From Streptomyces sp. NBC_01498 (GTDB taxonomy: Bacteria; Actinomycetota; Actinomycetes; Streptomycetales; Streptomycetaceae), in NCBI RefSeq assembly GCF_036327775.1, contig NZ_CP109598.1, forward strand, positions 558,001 to 622,000: a stretch of 64,000 nt of DNA, read 5' to 3'. Numbering within the stretch: the stretch's first letter is position 1; every line of letters begins with the position of its first letter. Of this stretch, positions 33,482-43,609 are shown one piece after another. The translations under genes and the position numbers were made by a program. The notes beneath the pieces are model-generated. The model was given only the letters and a program-made list of their open reading frames with translations. It was not told the DNA's origin and ran no database searches.

Positions 33482-34440
33482 GCCCGTACCACATGACCCG
33501 CACCCTGCCCGAGGACGCCACCGGCGCCGCGCTGCGCGACGACGTGAGGCACGGGCTGACCCGTACGCCCAAGTCCCTGCCGCCCAAGTGGTTCTACGAC
33601 GCCAGGGGCAGCGAACTGTTCGAGCAGATCACCACGCTCGACGAGTACTACCCGACGCGCGCGGAGCGGGAGATCCTGCTCGCCCGCGCGCCCGGCATCG
33701 CGGCGGCGACCGGCGCCCGCACCCTGGTCGAACTGGGCTCCGGTTCCTCGGAGAAGACCCGATATCTGCTGGACGCGCTGCCGCTGCTGCGGAGTTACGT
33801 GCCGGTGGACGTCAGCGAGAGCGCGCTCACCGGGGCCGCCCGGGCGCTGCTCGCCGAGCGGCCGGACCTCCATGTGCACGCGCTCATCGCGGACTTCACC
33901 GAGGAGTTCGCGCTGCCCCGGACCCCGGGGCCCCGTCTGGTCGCGTTCCTCGGCGGCACGATCGGCAATCTGCTGCCGGACGAGCGCGCCGACTTCCTGG
34001 CCTCGGTGCGCTCGCTGCTGGAGCCGGGCGACGCGCTGCTCCTCGGGACGGACCTCGTGAAGGACGAGGCCGTTCTGGTACGGGCGTACGACGACGCGTC
34101 AGGGGTGACGGCCGCCTTCAACAAGAACGTCCTGGCGGTGGTCGACCGTGAACTGGGCGCCGATTTCGATCAGTCGGACTTCGATCACGTGGCGTGCTGG
34201 AACGCCGGTCAGCGGTGGATCGAGATGCGGCTCAGGGCGCGCCGGGCACTGACGGTGAAGATTCCCGAGCTGGATCTGGTGGTGACGTTCGAGGCGGGTG
34301 AGGAGATGCGTACGGAGGTCTCCGCCAAGTTCACTCAGGACGTGGTGCGCGGTGAACTGGCCGATGCCGGAATGGAGTTGGCGCACTGGTGGACGGACGA
34401 CGCCGGGCGGTTCGCGCTGTCGCTGGCGACGGTGGTGTGA
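33478..34440 (+). CDS. egtD: EgtD, histidine N-alpha-trimethyltransferase
   Basis: The product has 320 residues starting at the GTG at 33478. It shows the DUF2260-type methyltransferase fold: KWFYDARGSELFEQIT near residue 38, SAM-binding LVELGSGSSEKTRYLL near 84, YVPVDVSESAL, and the C-terminal CWNAGQRWIEMRLR. It makes hercynine from histidine with three SAM. The last gene of the usual five, egtE (the PLP-dependent C-S lyase), does not follow. Instead the olsA gene converges and overlaps the 3' end by 106 bases. Confidence 0.96.
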   Translation: MSPYHMTRTLPEDATGAALRDDVRHGLTRTPKSLPPKWFYDARGSELFEQITTLDEYYPTRAEREILLARAPGIAAATGARTLVELGSGSSEKTRYLLDALPLLRSYVPVDVSESALTGAARALLAERPDLHVHALIADFTEEFALPRTPGPRLVAFLGGTIGNLLPDERADFLASVRSLLEPGDALLLGTDLVKDEAVLVRAYDDASGVTAAFNKNVLAVVDRELGADFDQSDFDHVACWNAGQRWIEMRLRARRALTVKIPELDLVVTFEAGEEMRTEVSAKFTQDVVRGELADAGMELAHWWTDDAGRFALSLATVV

Positions 34441-35423
34441 ACGGTGACGGCGGGCACGGGCCCGGTCGCGGATACGGACGGGGGTAGCGGCGCGGTCGCG
34501 GTCGCGGTCGCGGTCGCGGTCGCGGTCGCGGTCGCGGTCGCGGGGTGAACGGTGACGGGGTGCAGAGTGACGGTGGGGGCGGCGGCCGGGTGAACGGCCG
34601 TCGCCCCCTCCGGGTCCGTCCCGGTGACGGCGGCACGGGCCGCACGGGCCAGTGAGCGGCGGTCCGGGTGGCGGCCCGCGGGGATCAGCGGCAGGACCTC
34701 GATCCGCGCCGTGAGCCCCCGGGCCGCCACGATCCGCCACAGGGAGACGGCGAGCGGATCGTCCCCCACGAACGCGGCGGGCCCCAGCGGCCGGTAGCCG
34801 ATCCGTACGGGCCGCACGGCCGCCCCCGCGTCCAGCGCGGCCTGGAACATGGCGGCGGTGAACGGCCCCTGGTCCCGGCCGCACCAGGTGCTGCCCTCGG
34901 GAAAGACGACGACCCGGGATCCGGCGCGCAGGGCGTCCCGGACGTCCCGGACGGTGCCCGGCAGGGCCCGGAGCCGGTCGCGTTCCACGAAGAGGGTGCC
35001 GCCGAGTTCCGCGACGGCCCCGAGGACGGGCCAGCGCCGGATGTCGCTCTTGGCCAGCACCCGCCCGGGGAACAGGGTCGCGACGAGCGGGATGTCCAGC
35101 CAGGAGATGTGGTTGGCGACGACGAGCACGCCGGTGCCCGGCGTGCCGGGCGTCTCGGCGGACGCCGGGTCCGCCTCGGCGTACCCGGTCCGCAGGCGCA
35201 GCCCGAAGGTCCGGATGACCGTACCTGTCCACCACCGGGTCAGCCGGTCGCGCCGGTCCGCGCGGCACAGGGCGGCCGGCGGTACGAGCAGCACCCCGGC
35301 GACGACGACCGCGACCCCGGCCAGCAGCCGCGCGCACGCGGCGGGTGCCCCCCGGCGCGCGTCCTCGGCCCGGGGGGCGCAGAGCCCCGGCGTACAGGGC
35401 GCCGTGGGCAGCCAGACGCTCAT
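34335..35423 (-). CDS. olsA: OlsA-like lysophospholipid/lyso-ornithine acyltransferase
   Basis: The product has 362 residues from the ATG at 35423, which overlaps the olsB stop (ATGA). One membrane segment lies near 32-52. PlsC motifs follow: NHISWLD (H105-D110), GTLFVERDR near 142 and FPEGSTW near 174. With olsB beside it, the likely reaction is acylation of lyso-ornithine lipid to ornithine lipid in the membrane. The C-terminal 75 residues are low-complexity and include a Thr-Ala repeat encoded by a hexanucleotide array. The last 106 bases are antisense to egtD. The functional domain probably ends near residue 275. Confidence 0.85.
   Translation of the reverse strand: MSVWLPTAPCTPGLCAPRAEDARRGAPAACARLLAGVAVVVAGVLLVPPAALCRADRRDRLTRWWTGTVIRTFGLRLRTGYAEADPASAETPGTPGTGVLVVANHISWLDIPLVATLFPGRVLAKSDIRRWPVLGAVAELGGTLFVERDRLRALPGTVRDVRDALRAGSRVVVFPEGSTWCGRDQGPFTAAMFQAALDAGAAVRPVRIGYRPLGPAAFVGDDPLAVSLWRIVAARGLTARIEVLPLIPAGRHPDRRSLARAARAAVTGTDPEGATAVHPAAAPTVTLHPVTVHPATATATATATATATATAPLPPSVSATGPVPAVTVHTTVASDSANRPASSVHQCANSIPASASSPRTTS
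34492..34539. repeat. GCGGTC hexanucleotide, eight perfect tandem copies
   Basis: The array lies within the 3' part of the olsA frame, where it encodes alternating Thr-Ala. A change in copy number would keep the frame. Confidence 0.95.
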
Positions 35424-36265
35424 CGCGCGGGGGCGAGCGAGAGGAAGTGCCGCAGATAGCGCGGGTTGGTGCGGCGCAGCGACAGCAGGACGTAGAGGTC
35501 GGCGACGCCGAACTCCGGGTCGTGCGCGGGCGCGCCGCAGACCCAGGCGCCGAGCCGCAGGTAGCCGCGGAGCAGCGCGGGGAGTTCGGTGCGGGCGGCG
35601 GGGACGGTGTCGCTGTCCGGGGTCCAGAGGCGGTGCGGGGTGACCCAGTACTCCTCCGGGGCGAGGTCGCGGTCCTTGACGGTGTTCCAGGTGGCCGAAG
35701 CGAGGGCGCCGCCGTCGGCCAGCGGGAGGGAGCAGCAGCCGGCCATCCAGTTGTGCCCGGTGCGGGTCATGTAGCGGGCGAGGCCGGCCCAGATCAGGGC
35801 GATGACGGCGCCGTTGCGGTGCTGGGGGTGGACGCAGGAACGGCCGACCTCGACGAGGTCGTGGCGTATGTGGTCGAGCCGGCGGAGGTCGAACTCGCCC
35901 TCGGAGTAGAGGCGTCCGGCGACGCGGGCGCGGTCCGGGGGCAGCAGGCGGTAGGTGCCGACGACCTCGCCGGTCCCGGCCTCGCGTACGAGGAGGTGGT
36001 CGCAGTAGGCGTCGAAGGCGTCGCTGTCGATACCGGGCTCGGGTCCGTCGATGCGGGCGCCCATCTCTCCGGCGAAGACCATGTGGCGCAGGCGCTGGGC
36101 GGCGCGTACGTCCTCCTGGTCGACGGCGAGCGAGACGCGGTAGCGCCCGTCGGGCGCGGCGGCACCGGCGGGGGCGGGGAGGGACCCTGCGGGGAGGGAC
36201 ACCGGGAGGGGAACGGGATTGGGGAGGGTGGCGGGGGCGGGGATGACGGCGGGCGAGGCGGACAT
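35420..36265 (-). CDS. olsB: OlsB-like ornithine N-acyltransferase (GNAT family)
   Basis: The product has 281 residues from the ATG at 36265, with CTGGAG upstream. A Pro-rich leader of about 40 residues is followed by a COG3176-type acyltransferase domain: RLRHMVFAGEMGAR, YCDHLLVREAGTGEVVGTYR and EVGRSCVHPQHRNGAVIALI. OlsB attaches a 3-hydroxyacyl chain from acyl carrier protein to ornithine; OlsA then adds the second chain. Ornithine lipids replace phospholipids under phosphate limitation. The stop codon is shared with the olsA start. Confidence 0.88.
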   Translation of the reverse strand: MSASPAVIPAPATLPNPVPLPVSLPAGSLPAPAGAAAPDGRYRVSLAVDQEDVRAAQRLRHMVFAGEMGARIDGPEPGIDSDAFDAYCDHLLVREAGTGEVVGTYRLLPPDRARVAGRLYSEGEFDLRRLDHIRHDLVEVGRSCVHPQHRNGAVIALIWAGLARYMTRTGHNWMAGCCSLPLADGGALASATWNTVKDRDLAPEEYWVTPHRLWTPDSDTVPAARTELPALLRGYLRLGAWVCGAPAHDPEFGVADLYVLLSLRRTNPRYLRHFLSLAPAR

Positions 36266-36434
36266 GACGGTCTCCAGTGCCGGACGGAAGAACGAGCGGT
36301 GACGGGACACCGCTGGTGCGGCGACCCGGCACCTTGTTTCTTCCGTGAGTGGCTGGATTCGACATGACACCCCGGCGGAGCGGGGATGTGGGACGGCTGA
36401 ATGACCGGAACCGATCGGTCACGGGTTGGCAAAG

Positions 36435-36474
36435 CGCGTGGGCGGTCCCCGGCGGACCGGGGACCGCCCACGCG
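36435..36474 (-). terminator. Perfect 18-bp hairpin after the solute-binding-protein gene
   Basis: The arms 36435-36452 and 36457-36474 are fully complementary around a CGGA tetraloop. It lies 68 bases beyond the stop codon of the binding-protein gene and upstream of olsB on the same strand, so it insulates the two units. Confidence 0.9.
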
Positions 36475-36541
36475 GTGTCCGTACGCGTGCCGCCGACGTG
36501 CCGGCCGGGGTCCCGTATGCCGTGCGGGCCCCGCGTCGGCC

Positions 36542-37783
36542 CTACCGGAGCGCGGCCGTGATCTCGGCGACCGCCACCTCGGAGGCGATCTCCGGGTCCT
36601 CGCCCTGGAGGACCGCCGTCATGTACCGCTTGATCGGGTTGTCCAGTTCGACGTTGGCCCACTTCGGCGAGTTGGGTGTGGCCCGGCCCTGCGCCGCTCC
36701 CGCCGCCATCGCGGACGTGGCCTCGTGGCCCTGGATGGCGTCCGCGAGGGTCGTCTTGTTCGGCACGTAGCTCATGGTCTTGGCCAGGTCCGTCTGCCAC
36801 TTCTCGCCGGCCAGCGCCTTGACCACGTCGACCGCCGCCGACCGGTGCGAGGAGTTCTTCGGGACGATGAGGTCGGAGCCGCCGGTGAAGACGGACCCGG
36901 GCTTGGCGGCGGTCTTGCCCGGTATCGGGAAGAAGCCGAGCTTGCCCTTGAGGGCGGGGTTCTTCTCCTCGATCTGCACGGCGGAGTTGGGGGTGTCGAT
37001 CATCTGCGCGATGTCGCCCTTGGCGAACTCGATCTCCTGCACCGGCGTGACCTCGTCGGAGTCCTTGGGACCGTCGCCGAGGGCCTGGAGCTCCTGGTAG
37101 AACTCCATGCCCCGGATCGCCGCTGGGGTGTTGAGCCGCCCCTCCCACTCGCCGCCGGACTCGGCGGCCAGTTCACCCTTCTCGTCCCAGATGAAGCCGG
37201 CGAGGGTGTACCAGTCCTGGCCGGCCAGATAGATGCCCTGCCGTGAACCCTTGTCGAGTTCGGCGGTCATGTCGAGCCACTCGTCACGGGTCCTGGGGAG
37301 TTCCTCGATGCCTGCCTCGGCGAAGATCTCCTTGTTGTAGATGACGACACGGTTGGCGGCGTACCAGGGGATGCCGTACTGCGAGCCGTTGATGCTGCCG
37401 GGCTCGGCGAGACCGGGCAGCCAGTCCTCGCTCCCGAGGTCGCGCACGGACTCCAGCGTGAGGTCCCGCAGGCCGTCGCTCTCCGCGTACTGCGCGACCT
37501 GGGTGTTGCCGACCTCGATGACGTCCGGCGGGTTCTCGGAGTCCAGGGCGGCCATCACCTTCTTGCCGATGCCGGTCCACTCCTGGATCTTGACCTCCAG
37601 TTCGACCGAGGGGTTGTCCTTCTCGTACGCCTCGGTGAAGCGGTCCAGATACGCCCCGGAGACGCTGTCCTTCATGAGCCACACGGTGATCACCTTGTCG
37701 TCCTCGCCTGGGAGCATCCCGCACCCCACGAACGCGAGGGAGGACACGAACACGGCGGAGCCGACAAGGAAGCGGTTCTTCAC
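36542..37783 (-). CDS. Extracellular sugar-binding lipoprotein of ABC type (orphan)
   Basis: The precursor has 413 residues. The GTG at 37783 has AAGG upstream. The signal peptide NRFLVGSAVFVSSLAFVGC ends in a lipobox-like FVGC. The mature protein is a family 1 solute-binding protein (VITVWLMKDSVSGAYLDRFT; PDVIEVGNTQVAQYAESDGL; GIPWYAANRVVIYNKEIFAEAG), of the maltose/oligosaccharide type. No permease or ATPase gene is adjacent, so it must use a transporter encoded elsewhere or shared. A strong terminator follows. Confidence 0.92.
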   Translation of the reverse strand: MKNRFLVGSAVFVSSLAFVGCGMLPGEDDKVITVWLMKDSVSGAYLDRFTEAYEKDNPSVELEVKIQEWTGIGKKVMAALDSENPPDVIEVGNTQVAQYAESDGLRDLTLESVRDLGSEDWLPGLAEPGSINGSQYGIPWYAANRVVIYNKEIFAEAGIEELPRTRDEWLDMTAELDKGSRQGIYLAGQDWYTLAGFIWDEKGELAAESGGEWEGRLNTPAAIRGMEFYQELQALGDGPKDSDEVTPVQEIEFAKGDIAQMIDTPNSAVQIEEKNPALKGKLGFFPIPGKTAAKPGSVFTGGSDLIVPKNSSHRSAAVDVVKALAGEKWQTDLAKTMSYVPNKTTLADAIQGHEATSAMAAGAAQGRATPNSPKWANVELDNPIKRYMTAVLQGEDPEIASEVAVAEITAALR

Positions 37784-38006
37784 GTAGGTCACCTTCTGGG
37801 CATGCGGCACGAAAGAGTGAACCCGACGTGGGGGGAGCAAGGAGAGCTCGCGCGGGTATTCGCGTGATTTTGGTATGGACCTAAGGACGGGTCAAGCCCG
37901 GTCCCGGCCCGGCGGCCTGACCGGCGCCTTTCTCCTGCCGCGCGCGGCGCCGCCCCGTGGGGCACGGTGGAGTGAGACCGGCACCCCGCGAACAGGAGAA
38001 CGGCCC

Positions 38007-38231
38007 ATGAGCAACCACACCTATCGGGTCACCGAGATCTACGGCACCTCGCAGACGGGCGTGGACGACGCCATCCGCAACGGCATCGGGCGGGCGTCGC
38101 AGACGCTGCGGGGGCTGGACTGGTTCGAGGTGACGCAGGTGCGCGGCCAGATCGTGGACGGCCGGATCGAGCACTACCAGGTCGGGCTGAAGGTCGGCTT
38201 CCGTCTGGAGGACGGCGACACGGCGGGCTGA
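38007..38231 (+). CDS. Dodecin
   Basis: The protein has 74 residues. The ATG at 38007 is preceded by AGGAGAA. It contains the full dodecin fold: YRVTEIYGTSQTGVDDAIRN, then SQTLRGLDWFEVTQVRGQIV with the flavin-stacking tryptophan, and QVGLKVGFRLED. Dodecins assemble into hollow dodecamers that bind FMN/riboflavin (or CoA) and serve as flavin buffers. It stands alone. Confidence 0.95.
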   Translation: MSNHTYRVTEIYGTSQTGVDDAIRNGIGRASQTLRGLDWFEVTQVRGQIVDGRIEHYQVGLKVGFRLEDGDTAG

Positions 38232-38299
38232 CCCCGGCCCCGCCCGGGGCACGTTCAGCTCCCGGACGCCGGGCCCGTTCCGTTCCTGTGCCGGGGCCC

Positions 38300-38388
38300 G
38301 TTCCCGTCCCGCGCGCGGGCCCTGTTCTGTCGCGGGGCCCTGGGCGCCGTTCGTCCCGTCGTTCCCGTCCCGCGCGCGAGCCCTGTTC
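38300..38388. repeat. Direct repeat of 28 bases, one mismatch, 61-base period
   Basis: 38300-38327 and 38361-38388 share GTTCCCGTCCCGCGCGCG-R-GCCCTGTTC (28 bases, G against A at one site). They lie between the dodecin gene and the phosphatase gene and are non-coding. Confidence 0.7.
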
Positions 38389-38420
38389 AGGTCGTGTGCG
38401 TGGGTGCGTCCGGGGCGTGT

Positions 38421-38909
38421 TCAGGTGCGCCCCTCGCGCTCCTGCGCGTCCCTCAGTGCCTGGGACGTACTCGCCCAGCGGGCCCGTACCACCCGGAATC
38501 CCGCCCGCTCCACGGCGTCGCACACCAGGTCGTCGTCGTCCACGAGCATCCGGATCTCCCGGCCGGCGGCCAGCTTCCGAAGCCGCTCCACCTTGGTCGT
38601 ACGGGCGGGCCTGCGGTCGTCGTTGCGCCGCATGAACACCCGCCCCTCGGGGAGGCCGTACGCCCGCAGCCAGGCAAGGGTGTCCTTCCGGCAGCGCTCG
38701 GGCCGGCCGGTCAGATAGACGATCTCGCACTCCTCGGCGCTCCGCAGGACCAGCGCGACCCCCTCGGCGAGCGGCGGGTCGTCGACCGCCGCCGCGAAGA
38801 AGCCCTTCCAGTCCTTCGTCCCGCCCTCCAGGAAGTGCTGCCGGTGGGCGGTCCCGGCGAGCGTCCCGTCCAGATCGAACACGGCCAGTGGTCTGTTGTC
38901 GTCGGTCAC
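38421..38909 (-). CDS. HAD phosphatase of the polynucleotide kinase 3'-phosphatase type
   Basis: The product has 162 residues starting at the ATG at 38909. HAD motif I is AVFDLDGTLAGT (residues 9-20), motif II IVYLTGRPERCR near 64 and motif IV RMLVDDDDLVCDA near 120. The short cap and the spacing match the PseT-like phosphatase domain fused to polynucleotide kinases in phage T4 and others, but no kinase domain is present. Possible substrates are RNA/DNA 3'-phosphates or small phosphomonoesters. Confidence 0.8.
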   Translation of the reverse strand: MTDDNRPLAVFDLDGTLAGTAHRQHFLEGGTKDWKGFFAAAVDDPPLAEGVALVLRSAEECEIVYLTGRPERCRKDTLAWLRAYGLPEGRVFMRRNDDRRPARTTKVERLRKLAAGREIRMLVDDDDLVCDAVERAGFRVVRARWASTSQALRDAQEREGRT

Positions 38910-38959
38910 ACGCCCAGCCTAGGCAGGCCGGGGAATCCTCGCGCCGCGCGGCTGTTGAA

Positions 38960-39985
38960 GTGGACGTGACTTCCGTCCTCGCGAACACCCGGTTCTCCGT
39001 ACTCGACCGCTCCCGCACCCGCGAGGGCCGTGCCACCGCCGAGGCGCCGCGGGACACCGTGGCGCTGGCGCGGCGGATCGAGGCCCTCGGCTACCACCGC
39101 TTCTGGGTCGCCGAGCACCACGGTGTGCCCGGGGTGGCGGGCTCGGCGCCGACCGTCCTGGCGGCGGCCGTCGCCGCCGCCACGTCCACGATCCGCGTCG
39201 GTACGGGCGGGGTGATGCTGCCCAACCACCGGTCGCTCGTGGTGGCCGAACAGTTCGGGGTGCTGGAGTCGCTGTTCCCCGGCCGGGTCGACATGGGCCT
39301 CGGCCGGTCCGTGGGCTTCACCGACGGGATACGCCGGGCGCTCGGCAAGGACAAGAAGGACACCGAGGACTTCGCCGAGCGTGTCGGGGAGCTGCTCGGC
39401 TGGTTCACCGGTGACCAGGACCGCTACCCCGGCGTCCACGCCCTGCCCGCCGAGGGCCTGCGGCCCGCGCCGTTCGTCCTGGCCATGGGTGAGGGCGCGG
39501 ACATCGCCGCGGCGGCCGGGCTGCCCGTGGTCGTCGGCGACCTGCGCGGCCGGGACCGCATGCTGCGGGCCGTGGAGCGCTACCGCGCCGGCTTCCGCCC
39601 GTCGCCCTGGGCGCCGCGCCCGTACGTGGTCGTCGCGGGGACGGTCGCGGTCGCCGCGAGCGAGGAGGAGGCCCGCCGGCTGCTGGTGCCCGAGTCCTGG
39701 TCGATGGCCCGGTCCCGTACTCGTGGCGTCTTCCCGCCGCTCGCCCCCGCCGGGCGGATCGAGGGGCTGCCGATGACCGCGAAGGAGCGGGAACTGTACG
39801 AGTCGGGGCTGCGCGGCCATGTCCGGGGCACCGAGGAGCAGGTGGCCGGGGCCCTGGCGGCGGTGATCGGGGAGAGCGGCGCCGACGAGGTGCTGGTGAC
39901 GACCAGCACGTACGACCGCGACGCGCTCCTCGACTCGTACACCCGCCTGGCCCGGATCGCGGGGCTCACCGCGCCCGCCCGTTAG
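38960..39985 (+). CDS. LLM-class flavin-dependent oxidoreductase (luciferase-like)
   Basis: The product has about 341 residues. GTGs at 38960 and 38966 are both possible starts; the ribosome site is weak. The luciferase-like pattern is clear: [57 protein letters not shown]. These enzymes use reduced FMN or F420 to oxidise diverse substrates. The substrate is unknown. The 3' end overlaps the end of sdhB by four bases, tail to tail. Confidence 0.88.
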   Translation: MDVTSVLANTRFSVLDRSRTREGRATAEAPRDTVALARRIEALGYHRFWVAEHHGVPGVAGSAPTVLAAAVAAATSTIRVGTGGVMLPNHRSLVVAEQFGVLESLFPGRVDMGLGRSVGFTDGIRRALGKDKKDTEDFAERVGELLGWFTGDQDRYPGVHALPAEGLRPAPFVLAMGEGADIAAAAGLPVVVGDLRGRDRMLRAVERYRAGFRPSPWAPRPYVVVAGTVAVAASEEEARRLLVPESWSMARSRTRGVFPPLAPAGRIEGLPMTAKERELYESGLRGHVRGTEEQVAGALAAVIGESGADEVLVTTSTYDRDALLDSYTRLARIAGLTAPAR

Positions 39986-40724
39986 CGTGCCGCCCTGCGG
40001 GTCGCGCGCAGCCACTCCTTGTTCATCGCCGTGATCGACGGCAGCGGGATGCCCTTCGGGCAGGCCGTCGCGCACTCGCCCGCGAGGGTGCAGCCGCCGA
40101 AGCCCTCGTCGTCCATGGCGGCGACCATGTCCAGGACCCGGGTCTCCCGCTCGGGCGCGCCCTGCGGGAGGACGTTGAGGTGGTTGACCTTGGCCGAGGT
40201 GAAGAGCATCGCCGAGCCGTTGGGGCAGGCGGCCACGCACGCGCCGCAGCCGATGCACTCGGCGTGCTCGAACGCGAAGTCGGCGTCCGCCTTGGGCACG
40301 GGCGTGGCGTGGGCCTCGGGCGCGGAGCCGGTCGGCGCGCTGATGTAGCCGCCCGCGCCGATGATCCGGTCGAAGGCCGACCGGTCCACGACGAGGTCCT
40401 TGACGACGGGGAACGCGCCGGCCCGCCACGGCTCGACGTCGATCGTGTCGCCGTCGGCGAAGTGCCGCATGTGGAGCTGGCAGGTGGTGGTGCGTTCGGG
40501 CCCGTGGGCGTCGCCGTTGATGACGACCCCGCAGGCGCCGCAGATGCCTTCGCGGCAGTCGTGGTCGAAGGCGACCGGGTCGTCCCCGGCGAGGATCAGC
40601 CGTTCGTTGAGCGTGTCGAGCATCTCCAGGAACGACATGGACGCGGAGATGCCGTCGATGTCGTAGGTGACCATGGCGCCGGGGGCGTCGGCGGCGCGCT
40701 GCCGCCAGACGCGCAGGGTGAGCC

Positions 40725-40728
<4 letters not shown>
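39982..40728 (-). CDS. sdhB: Succinate dehydrogenase iron-sulfur subunit
   Basis: The protein has 248 residues. The N-terminal [2Fe-2S] ferredoxin domain has cysteines in [10 protein letters not shown] (C58, C63, C66) and C83. The C-terminal part binds the [4Fe-4S] and [3Fe-4S] clusters through [15 protein letters not shown] and [16 protein letters not shown]. It passes electrons from SdhA to the membrane quinone site. Last gene of sdhCAB; its start overlaps the sdhA stop (ATGA). Confidence 0.95.
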
Positions 40729-42749
<2,021 letters not shown>

Positions 42750-42750
42750 G

Positions 42751-43515
42751 TCAGCTCACGACTCCGGTCATGACGGCGACGGGCAGGGAGAGGAAGCCGG
42801 CGGTCAGCACCAGCGCGAGACCGTTGGCCAGGGTCTTCAGCAGCCGGTCGCGGGTGGCGCTGCCCATGCCGAGGGTCTGCGCGGCGCTCCAGAAGCCGTG
42901 CCGGACGTGGAGTCCGAGGGCGAGCATCGCGGTGATGTAGACGGCGTTGCCGTACCAGGTGGAGAAGGTCGCGACGACGTTCTCGTACGGGTGGCCCGGC
43001 TGGGCGTTCTCGTTGACGGTCAGGGTCGTGAGGTCGAGCAGGTGCCAGACGATGAACAGGGCGAGGATGATCCCGCCCCAGCGCATGGTGCGGGTGGCGT
43101 AGCTCGCGCGGCGGCGTTTGTGGGCGTAGGCGGTGGGGCGGGCGGCGATGTCGCGGCGGCTGAGCTGGTAGGCGCAGACGCCGTGCAGGACGACGGCGGC
43201 GAGCAGCACGACGCGCACGATCCACAGGGCCCATTCGTGGTGCAGGACGGGCGCGCCCATGGTGCGCAGCCAGTGCCCGTACGCGTTGAACTCGCCGGGG
43301 CCGAAGAAGATCTTCAGATTGCCCAGCAGATGCGCGACGAGGTAGCCGAGCAGGATCAGGCCGCTGACGGCCATGACGGCCTTCTTGCCGATCGTGGAGC
43401 CCCAGAGGGTGCCGAGGAGCGAGGGCCGGGAGCCGGGGCGGGTGCCGGGGCGAGGGCTGCCCGGAGCGCCGGCCTTCCGGGCCGCCCGTGTGTCCGTACG
43501 CGTTGCCAGAGCCAT
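42751..43515 (-). CDS. sdhC: Succinate dehydrogenase cytochrome b558-type subunit
   Basis: The protein has 254 residues; the ATG at 43515 is taken as start, with no strong ribosome site. After about 30 polar residues it has five membrane helices, with histidines suited to haem binding ([37 protein letters not shown]). A single subunit of this length is the type B SQR anchor, so no sdhD is needed. First gene of sdhCAB and divergent from a LysR gene across a 94-base region holding a palindrome. Confidence 0.92.
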   Translation of the reverse strand: MALATRTDTRAARKAGAPGSPRPGTRPGSRPSLLGTLWGSTIGKKAVMAVSGLILLGYLVAHLLGNLKIFFGPGEFNAYGHWLRTMGAPVLHHEWALWIVRVVLLAAVVLHGVCAYQLSRRDIAARPTAYAHKRRRASYATRTMRWGGIILALFIVWHLLDLTTLTVNENAQPGHPYENVVATFSTWYGNAVYITAMLALGLHVRHGFWSAAQTLGMGSATRDRLLKTLANGLALVLTAGFLSLPVAVMTGVVS

Positions 43516-43574
43516 GACTCGCACGGTAGAGCCGGGCGGCGCGAGAGGTCCAAGACATGGATCGGCTCATGTCC

Positions 43575-43589
43575 ATAGGCGCTGCCTAT
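43575..43589. promoter_or_regulatory. LysR-type palindrome ATAGGC-GCT-GCCTAT
   Basis: A perfect 15-base inverted repeat that satisfies T-N11-A (T at 43576, A at 43588). It lies between sdhC and the LysR gene, 21 bases before the LysR start codon. The outer ATAG/CTAT arms and their spacing match the OxyR half-site pattern ATAG-N7-CTAT. It is the likely autoregulatory and sdh-control site. Confidence 0.7.
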
Positions 43590-43609
43590 CGTGGGCGTAC
43601 GGTGGATCC

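Noticed and set aside
35424..37148. Upstream in-frame extension of olsA across olsB and the binding-protein gene
   Set aside because: The same frame stays open by composition only. The ATG overlapping the olsB stop is the natural start.
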